Part shown: piece by piece, positions 34,066-47,621 of the stretch | How the letters are laid out: the number at the start of each line of letters is the position of its first letter | Position numbering within the stretch: position 1 is the stretch's first letter | Origin: Pleurostoma richardsiae | Taxonomy: Eukaryota; Ascomycota; Sordariomycetes; Calosphaeriales; Pleurostomataceae | DNA length: 64,000 nucleotides | Reading direction: 5' to 3' | Assembly: GCA_030052745.1 (NCBI GenBank) | Contig: JANBVO010000013.1 | Span: 310,001-374,000 of the forward strand | Translations under genes and position numbers: made by a program | The notes under the pieces: model-generated | Database searches by the model: none | Seen by the model: the letters and a program-made list of their open reading frames with translations, nothing else | Told to the model about the DNA's origin: nothing

Positions 34066-35778
34066 AGCGGTTCTCCGTGCCTCCTAGGACTTACATACAT
34101 CACCGGACCCGTCCAGTTTGCTCATCTGCTCGTGGCGGGACGTCAGAGGAACACCGTCTCACCGGCTGTGATTACTGCCCATGAGTGGACTGAGACGAGT
34201 CTAGCACCTTAGGACGGGACCTCATTCAAACTTCCGCTAGTGCCTAAGGCCACATCAAGGGGTTCACGGTTTGGACCGGGACGTGATGGACTGCGCCGTC
34301 TGGGGAAATCAATGCATGGACTATGATACAATCATAAGGCAAGGAGTCGAGGTTGTTTTCAAGCAGCTCTGGGGCCACCAGAAGGGTGGCGGAGGAGAGG
34401 GTATGTTACTGGCTAGCAAGAGTGGCTGGTGCCCTTCAGGGCTGCGTCTGGGACGATTGATGATATAGATAGTAATATCGACGAATATAAGTATCCTGAC
34501 TGCGTGGTCCAGTGAAATCCGTGAAGTTTTCTGGCGGAGAGAGACAGTAAGGGGAGGTCCGCGATGTGAAGTTCGTTCCAGCATTGATTCACAGCCCTCG
34601 GCCGGCATTTTCTCAGCCCTCTTCTTTTTTTTTTGGCATGCTGCCCGATGTAAAGAGTCGGATTCTTAACTGTGAGAGGAAGATATTGGATTTGGGCATC
34701 GTGAAGTCCTTCAGCAGCGATAACCGCTGGGGAGACAGCTAATCTTGGGTGCAAGACTCGAGTTTCTTATGAAGAACATTCCTCATAGCTCTTTCTGCCC
34801 GCCTCTCCTCCCTTGATATTTATGAGCAGGGAAAGCGGTAGCTCGTCAAGATATTATGTATCCATCATACCCCGGGCACCGAGTTGAGCGAGGCCCGGTC
34901 TCTAGGAGAGCCTCGTTAAGTTTGCGTCGCGACGGTTCTCTCTTCTGAGCCGAGATCTAACTGGGCAACTCCAGCTTGCCTTACTCCACAAGACATAGCT
35001 CGTCTTCCCCAGATGTGCAGTGATATGCCTGCAGGAGCATGTTGGTAATTTGACATGTTTAATGGGCTCAGCGGGAATCAGCACGGAATACGAGTTCGCT
35101 CGTTTACGACCGGCCCGGATAGCCACGATCTGGAAAAGAATTCCTCGAACCACCCAACGAGCCAGAAAGTCCCAGTCAACAACAGGTGCTACTATGTAAT
35201 GAAACAGCGCATTCCACATCTGATTTTGACGATACCCGGATGTCTCTTTGCAAACGTACTGTGCTGTCTTCCAAAACGGCTTTCTAGGTAGCAATCCGTA
35301 GGCTCATATATCCCATTATGTGCTATTCTGCTTGTCGCCGCAGCTGTCGATGTCATTGTGCCTTGTGCACGACTTTCCAGAGTAGTGCGCTATTTACACC
35401 ACCCGACAGACGGCCCGTCTGACGGCCCACCAGCTATGACGTAGATAGAGGGGTTGAGGGGTTGAGTGCCAGGGCGCTCAGGGGCATTCCCTGGCATCCT
35501 CCCTCCCGTCTTTTTGCCTTGGGGAAACGGCATAATACACGTGGATTGCAGATGGCCGTTTGCACATGTTAGTGGTTCATAGTAGACGGATCTTGCAATA
35601 AATCCGGTGTCTCTTTCCGACGATCACTTCTCTTGCTGTTTCTCTGGTTCTCTTGACTTCCAACTCCCTCCTTTTTACGTGCAACGGGTCCTTCGACTCA
35701 GTCCTCTCGCCTCCTCGACGCAACAGCCGCATCCGTGACAGACGAATCCTCACCGCGAAGAGTGGAAAAGTAGCCAAA
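34066..35778. other. Intergenic, about 1.7 kb
   Basis: Between SIS1 and the HAD phosphatase. Holds a T10 run at 34625-34634 and a pyrimidine-rich leader (35640-35760) before the HAD gene. Frames of up to 130 codons on both strands have no domain and are not called. Confidence 0.5.
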
Positions 35779-36602
35779 ATGACCAAGGTGTGTCCCCTTC
35801 TTCTACCCTCCTTGGTGACACTCCTCTGTCCGTCGCATTGCTGACCCGCCTGCCCACCCCCGCACCGCAGATCACGACTCTCCTCTTCGACTGCGACAAC
35901 ACGCTCGTCCTCTCGGAGGAGCTCGCCTTCGAGGGCTGCGCGGACCTGCTCAACGAGATCTGCCAGCAGCACGGCGTCAAGCTGGACAAGCCCTTCACCG
36001 GCGAGACCCTGATCAAGGAGTTCGTGGGCCAGAACTTCCGCGGCATGCTGGCGTCGCTGCAGCAGCGCTACGGCTTCTCCCTGAGCCCCGAGGAGACGGA
36101 GGGCTACGTCGTGCGCGAGGAGGACGTCGTCATCGGCAAGCTGCGCGCCGCGCTGCGGCCCTGCCCGGGCGTCGACGCCGAGCTCGAGAAGCTCGCCCAG
36201 CACAAGAAGTACCACCTCGCGGTCGTCTCGTCGTCGGCGCTGCGCCGCGTGCGCGCCAGCATCGAGAAGGTCGGGCAGGACCGCTTCTTCGACGGCCAGC
36301 ACGTCTTCTCGGCGGCCACGAGCCTGCCGGTGCCGACGAGCAAGCCCGACCCGGCCATCTACCTGCACGCCATGCAGGTGCTGGGCAAGACGGCCGCCGA
36401 GTGCGTCGCCGTCGAGGACTCCAAGAGCGGGACGCTGAGCGCCACGCGCGCGGGGATCAAGGTCGTCGGCTACGTCGGGCCGTACGAGGAGGACAAGCGG
36501 CCCGAGATGGAGAAGGTGCTGCGGGACGCGGGCGCCGTGGTCATTATGAAGGACTGGAGCGAGTTCGAGGCGTGCCTTGACGAGGTTGAGAAGATGGATT
36601 AG
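35779..36602 (+). CDS. HAD-superfamily sugar-phosphatase-like hydrolase
   Basis: Predicted 246-residue cytosolic phosphatase of the HAD subfamily IA (beta-phosphoglucomutase/2-deoxyglucose-6-phosphatase type). Two exons: 35779-35787, encoding only Met-Thr-Lys, and 35871-36602. Catalytic motif I is FDCDNTLV with the nucleophile Asp; the cap domain follows; motif II is VVSSSA, motif III lies in TSKPDPAIY and motif IV is VEDSKSG. All key residues are present. Without the nine-base first exon the open frame would start inside the intron, and ATGACCAAG followed by GTGTGT and a CGCAG acceptor gives the usual short lead before the first beta strand. Substrate unknown. Convergent with RIT1, 190 bp apart. 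Confidence 0.9.
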
Positions 36603-36792
36603 ACAAAACAAGGGGGTAGTAGAGTCGTGGATGTACTTCAGGCAGAAGGTTGCGAAAGGCGAAGGAGAAGAAATGTGAAGTTTCCGTTTCTCAAAAGTTT
36701 GCATTCTTCTGATGACAGGGGTATCATTTCATGATTTAAAGACAGAAAGAGCCATGATAGACCCAAGAGACCCATGAAAGTTTTCCAACCTT

Positions 36793-38357
36793 TCACCTGC
36801 GCCAGTCCATGAGAAAGCTGTTCACACTCTGAAGTGTCGTCCTGCTAGGGTTCGCATCGGGCATCGCTGTCATGATGCGGCCCAAGCGAGCCCTGATCAC
36901 CGTCTTGTTGAAGCTGCCGTCCTCAGGTGGCGTCTTCCTGGGCTGCCCGTCGCCGTCAAGACACCAACAGAGGACGGCCAGCGCCACGCCAGCAGAAATG
37001 TCCTTGCCGCTCTCGCACGCTATCAGCACCCGTCTTTGGAGTTGCTCCGCCTGCTGCCCGTCAGTCCCGCCCGCCACTTCTCCTTCCTCTGCGGCGAGGA
37101 ACTCGCGCACGAAGGAACATATGTGCGGCAGGGCCTGGCGGAGATTCCGGCTGGCCACCTTGTGCTTGCCGATGCCGACCTCAAGGCGCGACGGCTCCTT
37201 CACCCACTCCTCCGGCTTCGTAGTCCCTGGCGTGAGCGCCACCGTGCACCATTTCGGCCCCGGTGGCTTCTCCCCACATGTACTCAGGGGGCAGACGAAC
37301 ACTCGCGGCGTCAATTGCTTCCTCGAATCCGCGGAGGTGCCGCCCTCTTTCTGCCCTGCGGACGCGGCCACCAATGTGGCGATAAGCCCCGGAAGTTCTG
37401 CCTCTGTGGCAGCCAGTAGCTCCTCGGCGTGTTCCCAGAAGACAGTGGGGGTCAGCCCAAGCGCCCAGTTCTCGGTGTCGTCGCCCGCGCCCTGAATGTA
37501 GCCCCCTGCCTCGTCCGCCTCTGCGCCGCCTCCGCTGCCCGCCACGCGCCGTGACGCCGTGCAGCACACTACCGGGTGGTAGTCATCGAAGATGGCGCCG
37601 CTCCCGGCGGGGCCGTCCGGGAGCCCCGACTCGGGGGTGACCCAGACGGGCCGCAGGGGCTTTGAGACCTGCGCCCTCAGGGGTTCGAGGTCGAGGCCCA
37701 GCTCGGTGAGCGAGGCGACGAAGCCGGGGATCCGGGCAAGCATCTGGCTGCGCTCGGATGCGGAGACTACGTTGGGCGGGACGCACAGGTCGTGGGCGGC
37801 CGGGGATGCGGAGGGGAAGAGCACCCGGTTCAGGACGCAGCACCAGATGGGCACCGTCTTGCTCAGGGCATCCGGCATCACTGGGAGACAATGTTAGCTC
37901 GGTAATGCGGCCTTCTCAGGTTGGGGTGCACGCTCACGCTTCCCTCGCCTCGTAGAGTCGACGATGATGATTCTACAGACCGTCAGAACAGGCCCTCCGT
38001 GACACGCAATATCTGCACAGCAACCAACCCATCATTCTCCCCGATCAGCCGCAGCAGGTGCAGATTGAGCCTCCGCGTGCTGAACTTCCACTGGCCCGTG
38101 TGCCCGTCCGTGCTCTTGAAGTACGCCGACGCCGCCTTGAGCGCCGGCTCGACGTACCAGCTGCCGCAGCGCTCGTTGGCGACGAGCGGCCGGCCCGCGT
38201 ACGCGGCGCGGACCTCCCGCGCGAAGCCGGCGTCGCGCCGGATCGAGCGCAGCCGGTTGGGCACCGACAGGTTGGACCGCCGCAGGTCGCCCAGCAGCTG
38301 CGAGAAGCTGGGCTGCGCGGCCGCGCTGGGGAAGATGAGGTCCGAGACGGCGGACAT
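36793..38357 (-). CDS. RIT1: Initiator tRNA A64 2'-O-ribosylphosphate transferase
   Basis: Predicted 483-residue Rit1, which adds phosphoribose to A64 of initiator tRNA-Met and so keeps it out of elongation in fungi and plants. Three exons on the minus strand: 38357-38029, 37972-37938 and 37880-36793. Exon 2 is 35 nt and with its neighbours encodes NDGIIIVDSTRRGKLMPDA, the family signature, leading into LSKTVPIWCCVLNRVLF. The C-terminal half has the phosphatase-like loop LIACESGKDISAGVAL and ends SVNSFLMDWRR. The start at 38357 (MSAVSDLIFPS) fits the family better than an in-frame Met 24 codons upstream. A G-to-acceptor phase check closes over all three exons. Confidence 0.93.
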
Positions 38358-41300
38358 GGTTCCCGCCTTCGGCGTTCCCTTTGGGCGCAGCCCGCGAGGC
38401 TGACCAAGGCGGTTTAAAGTCAAGATCAAATAGGTGAAGGAGAGTTATTGAATCAATATGATGACATTTAGCTCACTTTTGTGCCTGATGTGTATGTCGT
38501 AAACGATGCTCAGAATATTTCTTTTGACCACCTCCATTTTGCCCCATCGCCGCAGTTAAGTGGACTCTTAAGCAGACTACTTGAAGTATCCTGCGTTTGC
38601 AAATGTATTCCGCACCTCATCGTCTACGCCTTTTGGGCGCCCGACTCAATTACCAGAATTCCTTATGTTCCCATTCAGTAATTTCCATTCTCTTCGAACT
38701 ACTGATTTGTGTCGTCAAACCTGTATTGTATATGGCGGCAACCTCTATGTATCTTGTCTCGAAGACCGAGAACCCCAGTCCTGACTGCAACTGAACCTCA
38801 ACCAGCATATCTCGCGAACCTCCTTCCCTTCAACTCAGCAGAACAGCATGAAGAGAGAATTGGACCGGACGATGGATACCTACTAGGCTACTATCGGTCG
38901 TTCGAGACCTGGTGTTCTACGAAGATCCCATTCCTCCGGTATGTAGGATACGAGGTTTTAGCTGATTTGTCCGTATAGTTTCCTCCCTCTAGTCGTGCAG
39001 TATGTCGCACCCTTGGTCAAAGCTGATGTCTTGTCATACCTGAGGCGAGGCAAGGAAGGCAGAGAGCCGATGAGGACTGTGGGTAGCTCTCATTTCTCGG
39101 CACGGAGTAACCATCCATGGCCTGGGCCAACATCTGCCCTGGTATGTATTCTCATACTTCACCTTGACGAGCGTCTAGGCTTCTCTCGAGGCTTCTGTCT
39201 ACGTGGTGTAAGTGGGTTCAACCAATAAACTCCCCAGAGCCTGCCAGGCAGAGACCGATGGTAGTTGTAGCCTCGTCATCACTGTGCACTCCATGCCGTC
39301 AGCCGGTTTGGAATTGCTCACTAGGAGCCGGACTGGCGCCGCTGAGGGCAATTGCCATCATGTCGCGACATCTGAGCGACGACTCGGCTACTTCACCGAG
39401 CGATGTGCTCACTGGATGACAAGTCAGAGCTGCCTGTCGGGGGCTGCGAGCACTTTGTCCAGCCCGCAGCATACCGAGGCCGTTTCATCCACACTCGCAC
39501 TTCGGTGAAGCTCTCACCTGTGGTGTTACCCATCAGGCACGCCTTTCGGGCCGTTTCGAGACGTTCCATCAGATGCAGACGGCAATTGCCAGCGCCGTGC
39601 AGCTCCGTCACTTACTATGTGCTGGCGCTCGGAGCCGCGGCTTTCCCCCGACACCTGCGATGAACACTGATCGACTTCGGCGGTGGGGACTAAGACCGGA
39701 ATTTCACTGCTGGTTGTTCCCCCCCGGTCCGTCAAGAGGTTCCATGGCTTGTGGGTGCACGCAACTGCCGGGGTGGGTGAGGGTGGACAGGAGTTTCTAC
39801 TGGTTACCGGGATCGAGCAGCAGGATCCCGTATCGCAATCAAATCGGTCTGACTAAGACCGATGAGACAAACTATCTTTCTTCGTAGTCCGGGAGCTCGA
39901 ACCGAGGATTCCGAGAAGAAAAACGAGGACGAAAATAGGCGGCAGAGCTGATAAAGGTAGGTGACGAGATGGACAACCCGCCGGCGACGGATTAGGAAGG
40001 TTAGTAGAGAGCCGATAGACTAGCGGCTCACCCTCTTAGTGGCTGCAAGAGCTTCACACTGCTGCTGAGGAGGGGCTGCTGTGCGACTTGTTGACAGGCG
40101 CCCTGTCTCTCCGGTGCGTTCTGTGGTCTGCGTTCTGCTAGTCGAACGATGATGTCCCGATGAGGTTCGGCGATCTGCGGAGGTGCCCTCAAGATCCCTG
40201 GCGACCCACAGCGGCGGCTCCGGGCGCTAAGCCCGATTTTAGTGGAGGGAGCCAGCACTGGCCCCAGCGTGGCCCAGCACACACAGCCCCCCGGGCGGGG
40301 GAGTCGGACAGGGGTTGTCGAATGGAACAAATGGAAGAGACCATTGCAACGTGACGCCCGGCATCGCGGGGGTTGGTGGTGTCGTTGCTCCTCCAGGCTC
40401 CAGTCCCGGTGTCAAGTCCCCTCACCGCTTGATCACGTAAAGGAGGGTGGGAGGGTGTCTGTCACGATGTGGTCGCTCTTGGTCGAGGATGGCGGGGAGA
40501 GCGCAAGACAGCGTGCCGATGTACCAATAAGCCGGCTCCAGGTCTGTCGGGTTGAGCTCATCAGACTGGATTATTCAGGACATACGCACTACATTGGTCG
40601 AAGATCGTGGCGCAGCCTTTCTTCTAGAAGTATTCGAGGGAGTCCACAAGGGTGCCTAGACTAGCGTGCATGGGCGTTGAGATGGATTGCTTGCTGCATC
40701 ACAGGTCTTCAGAGACTGCAGTTGCTATTCGGTATCGCTCATCTAAGGCTGCCTGGGAGGCCCCGGGGGATGTAGCGAGGCATCTGGAATCTTGAGAGAC
40801 ACCAACTGAACTGGATGACACCCCGTGCTACTTGCCGTGATTGAGCTGCTTTCTCCCGTCCCGGTTCACAAGCAGAAGAGGATGCCTGGTCCTGGTTCAC
40901 TGGGCAATCAATACATTTGCGGTCGGCGCCCCAGGAAAGATCCGAGATCAAGCAGGCTTGTGCTCTCTCCCGATTCCATATTTAGAAGATAGGAAGGTAA
41001 TTTAGGCATACCATCCAATCTATCGAGTCCAGTTTCGAAAGTTTGAAACATCAAGCGAGTCGGCGGAATATGGCTCCGTTGTGTTCTGTTTACCAGATTG
41101 GGGCAACCCGACGACGACCGGGCCACGGGCAAAAAGGGGTCAGGGAGGTTTAGGGTGAAGCCACACGCTCTGATTGGATGCAGAGCGGTTGGGACAGGCC
41201 CAGGGACTCGGCATGATCTGCCACCTTCGGTGCAGACCGCAGGACGACCCTGTCGCGAATCATAGACACTGAATGGGTCTGCGATAGGGCTGACGGCGAG

Positions 41301-43375
41301 CCCCAGTCGTAGCGAGGAGGGGAAGGTGGTCCCAGTGGTCTCAGTGCATGACGACGTGGGCCGACCGAGCGGATCATGAGGGTTGCGGAAGGGGATAGGG
41401 AGGCCGCGCTTGGCTGGGAGACGGCCATGTCACTCGTCCCAGCTCAGAACGAATATGCAGCATCGTGCGCCGGCGAGTTCTCCATTGGCTATTCAGAGGA
41501 GCGGAGGCGGGGACGGTCGGCGTCGAAGGATCACAATCCTGCACCGTCGTAGGGCTGAGATGGAGGGTGAGTCCATCCTGCAAGAGATTCCCGGGACGCC
41601 CTCGGGCAGATCATGCCTTCTTCGCCATGATAATTCGCTGTCCGTTGAACATGGTAGTTGAATTGTAAAGTCAACGGAAGCGGGCCGTCTAGGACCACAA
41701 CGGGCCTGCCGGGTTTCAGGGGTGTCATGGAGGAAGTGATGCCCTCGAGTGATTGGAGAGACCCAGAGGCGTGGGACTTGTGATTCATACAGGCTCATGA
41801 GTGACAAGTGTCATCACATTCTAGAAGGTGGTCTGGCTCATCGCAAGTGACTCTGGCCCGGGAATGATTGCTCATCAGTGAATCCAGGATGATACACGAC
41901 AAGAAGAGGACGAAGATCGTAAAGGAATTGTAACCGGGCGGAAGACGGCAGAGATCAACGGCTTGACAGACGGCAGACAGTGAGGCGGCGCGATATGCAG
42001 TCAATCTCGCCGGCATCCTTCTTGTCCTTCAGGGAGGCTCCGTCATGGCTGCGTATGGCTGCATTCCTTGCCCTCGCCCCCTCTCCTTCTCTTCCTTCTC
42101 CGCTCTTTCGTCTCATCTGCTTGCTCGCTCTGCGTCGACAGCAACAGTCCTTGAGTCCTCCTCACCGACGATCGGCAGGACAGACGCACGATGAGACACG
42201 AGGTACCGCACCGTATCTGATGCGATGGGAGCAAGTGCGAGTGCGAATGAGAATGCTGTCAGTGACATCCATCGCCGAGTAGCCTTTGCAGCTTAAGTGG
42301 GTGGCTGCTCTTAGTGTGCCCCGAGCACTCAAGCCACCCTCGGCGCAGCCCCACCATGGACACTAGGGTACCCGCGGGCTGTAGGCACCATATAGGGGGT
42401 ACAAGACAGAACCCCAACTTGGCCCATATTCCACGCAGGGAGGGGCAGAGAGCGAACAGCATGACTGCGACGTTTGATGTCGGCGTGCAGGAGAATGCAG
42501 GCGAGACGGGCGCAGCAGCTACCTGGAGTGGCATTCTCTCTGTCTTGCCTGTCTGTTGAGGCGACGAGAGCTCGGCACGTGGAGCTTTCACCTCGGCCGG
42601 TTGAGAGGGCGGTGGTCAGCCGCCCGCCCAGCACAGCCTGCTCTCAGTCTCTCCGCTTGTGCATGGCGTCCTCTAGATAGTTGCGCCAACGGAGTCCTAT
42701 CCGCTTGGCTTGCGAGCAGAATGTCTCTTGTGGGTTTGGAGACGGCGAGAGTACGGGGTCGCGGCTTTCAGTCGGTACCTTGACAGGAACGCAGAGGTGG
42801 GCGGGGAGACAAGGAAATGGGCGGTCTTTCTTCCCATCCTCCTTGTCGTCTGCTGCCTTCCGGCCGTCGTGAAACCCTCCTCGATGCACTTGCCGCAAGG
42901 TATAGATGCAATGTGCGGTACCTCGTGAGGTACAGCAGGTACCGGCTAATGATGATGTCTGCCCGCAGTTGGAGGGCATGAGCACATCGCCCTACATATG
43001 TCTCCCAGGTATCGCAGGCGTCTCTCGTACAAGAGGCACATGCTACCTACGTAAAGGGATACGCAAGTCTTTCTGGCTTTTCTTGCATTTATATATACCT
43101 TACTTGCTTTACCTTGTCTATCCAAGGTATGTGCGATGCGTAGCGTAAGTCGCGTATGTCCTACGAAGCCAAAGTCCTGCCTGGATTCTGTCCTGTCGTT
43201 GCGAATAATAAAGAAGCGACATTTTGCGGGCTTGTTTCTCCCCGTCACAAGCTCCGTTTTCTCTCTTGCGCGCGCCCACTTGGTCTTTCTCTGGCTGCGG
43301 CTTAGCCCTGCCAAGCATCATCTACGGAGCAAACTAAACATCGGCCCGCGCCAAGCATCGTGAGGGAACCGAAGG
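38358..43375. other. Gene-poor 5 kb gap
   Basis: No supported gene. Frames reach only about 140 codons and occur equally on both strands. There is no AT-rich RIP signature and no recognised transposon domain. It could be extended promoter sequence of the downstream transcription factor, an eroded repeat, or non-coding RNA territory; the sequence alone does not decide. Confidence 0.5.
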
Positions 43376-44514
43376 ACAAGCGGCACGTCTTGACCTCCGA
43401 CTTCTCTCCCTCCCGCACCCCTGTCCACACTCCCTCCTGTCTTCCACCTGCTCCAAGACAGTCTACACCACAAAGGACTAGCTCTTATCAAGACCACGGC
43501 CATATCTACACCGGCCTCCCCGGCGGGGTCTAACAGCAAGCACCACAGTCTTCTCCCTCCTCTTTAGTCTTTGTCTTTGCCCGATATCCGACTCTGCAAA
43601 GCCTGGGGCTGCTGCTCTTATATTATTCCCCCCGACGGCTGGTCTGCGAGGAAGAGGAAGAGCCGGTCAGGGATAACTAGCTCGGGCGACGCCATCTCAT
43701 TAATCTCTCCACCAACATCCACATCACAACGCCGCAATATCTCCATCCCCCTAAACCCGCATTGGACCGGGTCTCGGTGGGCGTGCTAGCCGTGCTAGCC
43801 TAGACCCTCTCGCAGTTCTTCACTCGACAAAACTGCCGGTTAATAGTGTTTCGTCACTTGCAGTGGGCCTGGTGTGCTCTGCATCAAAAAGTCCACTTGC
43901 GCTGCACATCACACTCCGGCTCCGCCACCGCGAAAGCAAACGAAAACGGCTCTCTCTGCTCTGCTTCCTCGGCTGATCATCGTGCGTGGAACACGGCTGG
44001 CACGGCGGATACATAACACCTTTCTTCGTTACAATCCTACCCTGCCAGCAAAGCAACCACCGCTGGCTCCTGTGTCACCCGAAAGGAGGAGCAGAACGCT
44101 GGGTTAGGTAGTGGAGTTGTTCTACTTTTCTGAAAGTCGGGGAAGCCTGCCGCATAGTTGCCTTTGCGAACCATTACTGAATCTCAAGAGGTGTGTGGTT
44201 CCCCCTGTTCTCCGAGACCAGCCGCCTGTTGGTGCGAGCTTCCCCTAACAATTCACAAAGGGACCCCAACGGGCTTACCTCACCACGTTAACCTCGTAGT
44301 AAAGGCCTGGAATCTCGTCAAAGGCGCATCGCATCGTCCACCATTTCCCCCCCGCCGATCCCATAGAGACAAGGGAGTCTGCTTGCGCCTCGGCCACACC
44401 CGACGTCGCGAGGTGCAGTCGGGTCTCTGCGAGTGCCATGAATGCCCATGGCAATTGGTGGCCCTGTAAGACTGCCTCCGCAAGCAAATAAGCGCGAAAC
44501 CCCGTCCCGCCGAC
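43376..44514 (+). promoter_or_regulatory. Pyrimidine-rich upstream region and leader of the Zn2Cys6 gene
   Basis: About 1.1 kb unusually rich in C and T on the plus strand (for example 43380-43460 and 43530-43760), as in promoters and long 5' UTRs of fungal regulatory genes. Several ATG triplets occur, so upstream ORFs are possible if it is transcribed. The transcription start cannot be placed. Confidence 0.4.
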
Positions 44515-46733
44515 ATGTCCCCTGAGGGACACCAGCCCAGAGGGCCACCTTCGCCGACTCCGTCTTCCGCAACCATGTCCTCCTCTGGTGATTCGGCACA
44601 GAAGCCCAAGAGGGCGCGAACGAGCAAGCCAAAGGTCAAGACGGGATGCAACAACTGCAAGTAAGTCTCCCACCTCTTGGGTTTGCTTGTAATGGCGTCT
44701 TGTTGCGACAGGTGCTGACCAATTCTTCTCTTCGTGTCTACAGGCAGCGAAGGATCAAATGCGACGAGAAGCGCCCTTCCTGCACCCAATGTGTCCGCTC
44801 CAAGAAGATTTGCGCCGGCTATCCGCCTCCCCCACGCAGCGCGCGCCCTCATGAGGTACTCCGAATAGCGCCGAGGCCATCACAAGACACCGGAGCTCCA
44901 TCCGCAGCGAGTACACCAGCTCTCCAGCCTGTGCAACCGGTGCAACTCGCTCCTTCTCGGCGCGTCACGAAATATCAGCGCCGAAATACGCCTCCTCAGA
45001 CTCCGGTTACACAGCATAGCGTGATGACACTCTACAGGCCTTCGTCCTTGCCTTTCAGCGAACATGAAGGTCTCTACTTCCAGCTCTTCCAGACGCACAC
45101 GGCGAGCGAGCTATCAGGGTACTTTGACTCTGTCTTCTGGTCGCGGACTGTCTTGCAGGAGTGCCACTCAGAGGCGGCTATCCGGCATGCCGTCGTTGCG
45201 CTAGGCGCTCTGTACAAGACGTTGGAGAAGACCTCCGAGTCTCCTCCGGGCTCGCCGTGCGACCAAGTCGAGCAGCCCATTGACAATGCCTTTCGGCATT
45301 GGGAGGTCGCCATCAAACAGTACTCAAACGCCTGCAACGCGCTGGTCTCAGTGGGTGGCCAGGACTCAAGATCCAACAGAACTAGGCTTATGGCTAGCGT
45401 GCTTCTAGCATGCTTCGACTCCTTCATTGGTGATCACAAGCAAGCCATTGTCCAGATTCAGAACGGCTTAGCTCTTCTGGAGCAGCTCCGCGCCCAGCGG
45501 CGGCGCGCCTTCCTGCCTAAGCCTGAGGAGCCGGTCGAAGATGAGCTTATCCAGATGTTTACCCGTCTGGCTATACAAGCCAAGTCCTATGACATGGCGT
45601 TCCATTTCCCCAAGCCCTATGTAATCCGATTAATACCGCCCTCTTCCGATCCGTCCTCCCCACCTTCGGACGGAGGCTCCCCGGTGTCAACGCACCAAGA
45701 CCCGATTCCCGAGAGGTTCCCATCCCTCCTGGAGGCCCGTCTGGCCTGGGACACACTATGCGAGAGGATATTCCGATTCACTGAGACACTCTTTTCGTAT
45801 GCTAGTGCCAATGGGCCGATGGGCGTATTGCCGGCTTCTTTAAGACAGTATGGACTTGGCTTCAAGAGTCAAATTCAGGCGTGGTCGGACGCTTTCGACC
45901 ATATTCTGGCGTCCAGAACGGCGCCAGGCGTCAGCAGTCAGGAGAAGTCGGGCATCGCAGTGCTGAAAATGTTTCAGATCATGGGGCAGATCCTCTTCCT
46001 GATGACGTTCAGCGACACTGAGATGCAGTTCGACGTCTTCCAGCCACAGTTTAAGGCTATTGTCGAACTCGCTCTCGAAGTGGTCGGCGATGAAGAGAGA
46101 CGAGCTGCGGAAAAGCGGTGTCCGGATCCTCGGATGTGCCAACACCACAGGCGGCATGCGACTGATATATTCGGCGGCCACGAGTACACGGCCAGCCATA
46201 TCAAGCCTAGTTTCAGCGCTGACCTAGGCATCGTCCCACCTCTATATGTCGTCGCAACAAAGTGCAGGAATCCTCTGATCCGGAGACAGGCGATTCAGCT
46301 CCTCCGGAGCAGTTCCCGGAGAGAAGGCATGTGGGACAGCGAGCTGACCTCTCGAATCGGCATGTGGATCCTAGACATTGAAGAAGGGGACGACCTCCTT
46401 CAGACTGCTGGTGAAAGCCCGAAAGATGTGAAATCGGCACGACCTTCCACCAGCGGCAGCTCCCCAAGACCGAGGCAAAGCCCGGGCGCCATGGAATTCG
46501 GGGAGATCCCCGTCGGCCCCGGCGGAAACGCAAGATGGGACCCCCGGAGGGAGAGCCAAGTACCGAATATTGTGAGACCACTGCAGACGGCGATTACTGA
46601 GGAGAGACGTGTGATGGTAAGGGCGGCAGAATTTGATCTGCGGGAGCACACGGCAACCCTGCAATGCGGCAGTCGAGGACTGCCTACGGGGAGCCCGGAT
46701 CTTAAAACGCGCGTCACGAGAATCACGTGGTGA
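44515..46733 (+). CDS. Zn2Cys6 fungal-specific transcription factor
   Basis: Predicted 711-residue nuclear regulator. Two exons: 44515-44660 and 44744-46733. The binuclear zinc cluster follows the classic spacing with Cys at about 45, 48, 55, 62, 65 and 72 (TGCNNCK, then RRIKCDEKRPSC, CVRSKKIC). The intron falls just after the second Cys, a common position in this family. A basic PKRARTSKPKVK stretch before it is a likely nuclear signal. The middle region, from about residue 145, resembles the Fungal_trans_2 type (LYFQLFQTHTASELSGYF, then VVALGALY), a predicted helical regulatory domain; the C-terminus is Ser/Pro-rich. A second in-frame Met at 44575 could also serve as start. Target genes are unknown; no adjacent cluster of biosynthetic genes is visible. 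Confidence 0.93.
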
Positions 46734-47621
46734 TCATCCATCCTCCTGATGGTGGCCCTCGGGCTGATCTTTCCTTTTTCTTTGGCTCTTGCCTTGATAT
46801 ACCCTGATGCATTGAACGGCTGCGATGTTAGGATGTTGACGACCTGTTCATGAAGTGATGGACAATATGGGAACAACGTCTTGGAAATCTGATTTTTTTT
46901 TTCTTCTTCTTCTTTTCCTTCCCCATTGGCGAGCACGACTCTTGTTGGCTGGCCTGACCGAGGGACGTCGGCCGCCGTGGGAGGGCTGGGCCGGCTTTGG
47001 ACCTTTCTCTGGCAGGGAGCGTTCAGGCATTCGTTTCTATTTGATGTTACTTTTGCATCGGAGGAGTTCGTGTGTACAGAAAAGGCATAACCTCGTCACT
47101 CTCCCTACGAAGACAGGCAATGTTCCGGACCCTGCGCGAGCAGGATGCTATAGTTGCTAGTGCTAGTTTCTACTTGAGATAGAATATGAACAACTGTTCG
47201 TCCTGGCAAGCAGATTCCGGAGAAAGGAATAGTGAACAGTGGCATATGGTGCATTCAAACGAACAGACAAGAGGATAGCCCTCATATCGCCTGTAGGCCA
47301 GTCGGAGGGCTACCCCCAAAACCTTGCTTTATTTCATAGGATCCTCGATTACCAGAGACATGTGAACTTGCGTGCGAGGCACTTCAGCATCTTGCTATAA
47401 GACGCGACGAGTCCTCGCGTTTCGGATGAAAGTGATAGTGGAGGTTGAGGCAACAGTTGCCAACTCAACCTCAACCACGATCGATGGGCTATACACGCGC
47501 ACCAAGCACCGACAATCGGCATTATTAAGGTATTAATAGATAGGTAGATGATATCTAAGAGCCTCCTACTTTGTACCATCCTCTTACATGGCGCCGAACC
47601 CCCCCGTTTTTACAAGGCCGT
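46734..47621. other. Convergent intergenic region
   Basis: 888 bp between two 3' ends. Contains a T10 plus CTT-repeat pyrimidine tract at 46893-46920 downstream of the transcription factor. No gene seen. Confidence 0.55.

Noticed and set aside
35577-36704. 375-codon minus-strand frame
   Set aside because: Antisense of the HAD phosphatase; Leu/Arg/Ala/Asp-rich with no domain.
38890-38930. GTCGTTCGAGACC resembling a tRNA B box
   Set aside because: No matching A box, acceptor stem or anticodon arm could be folded around it.
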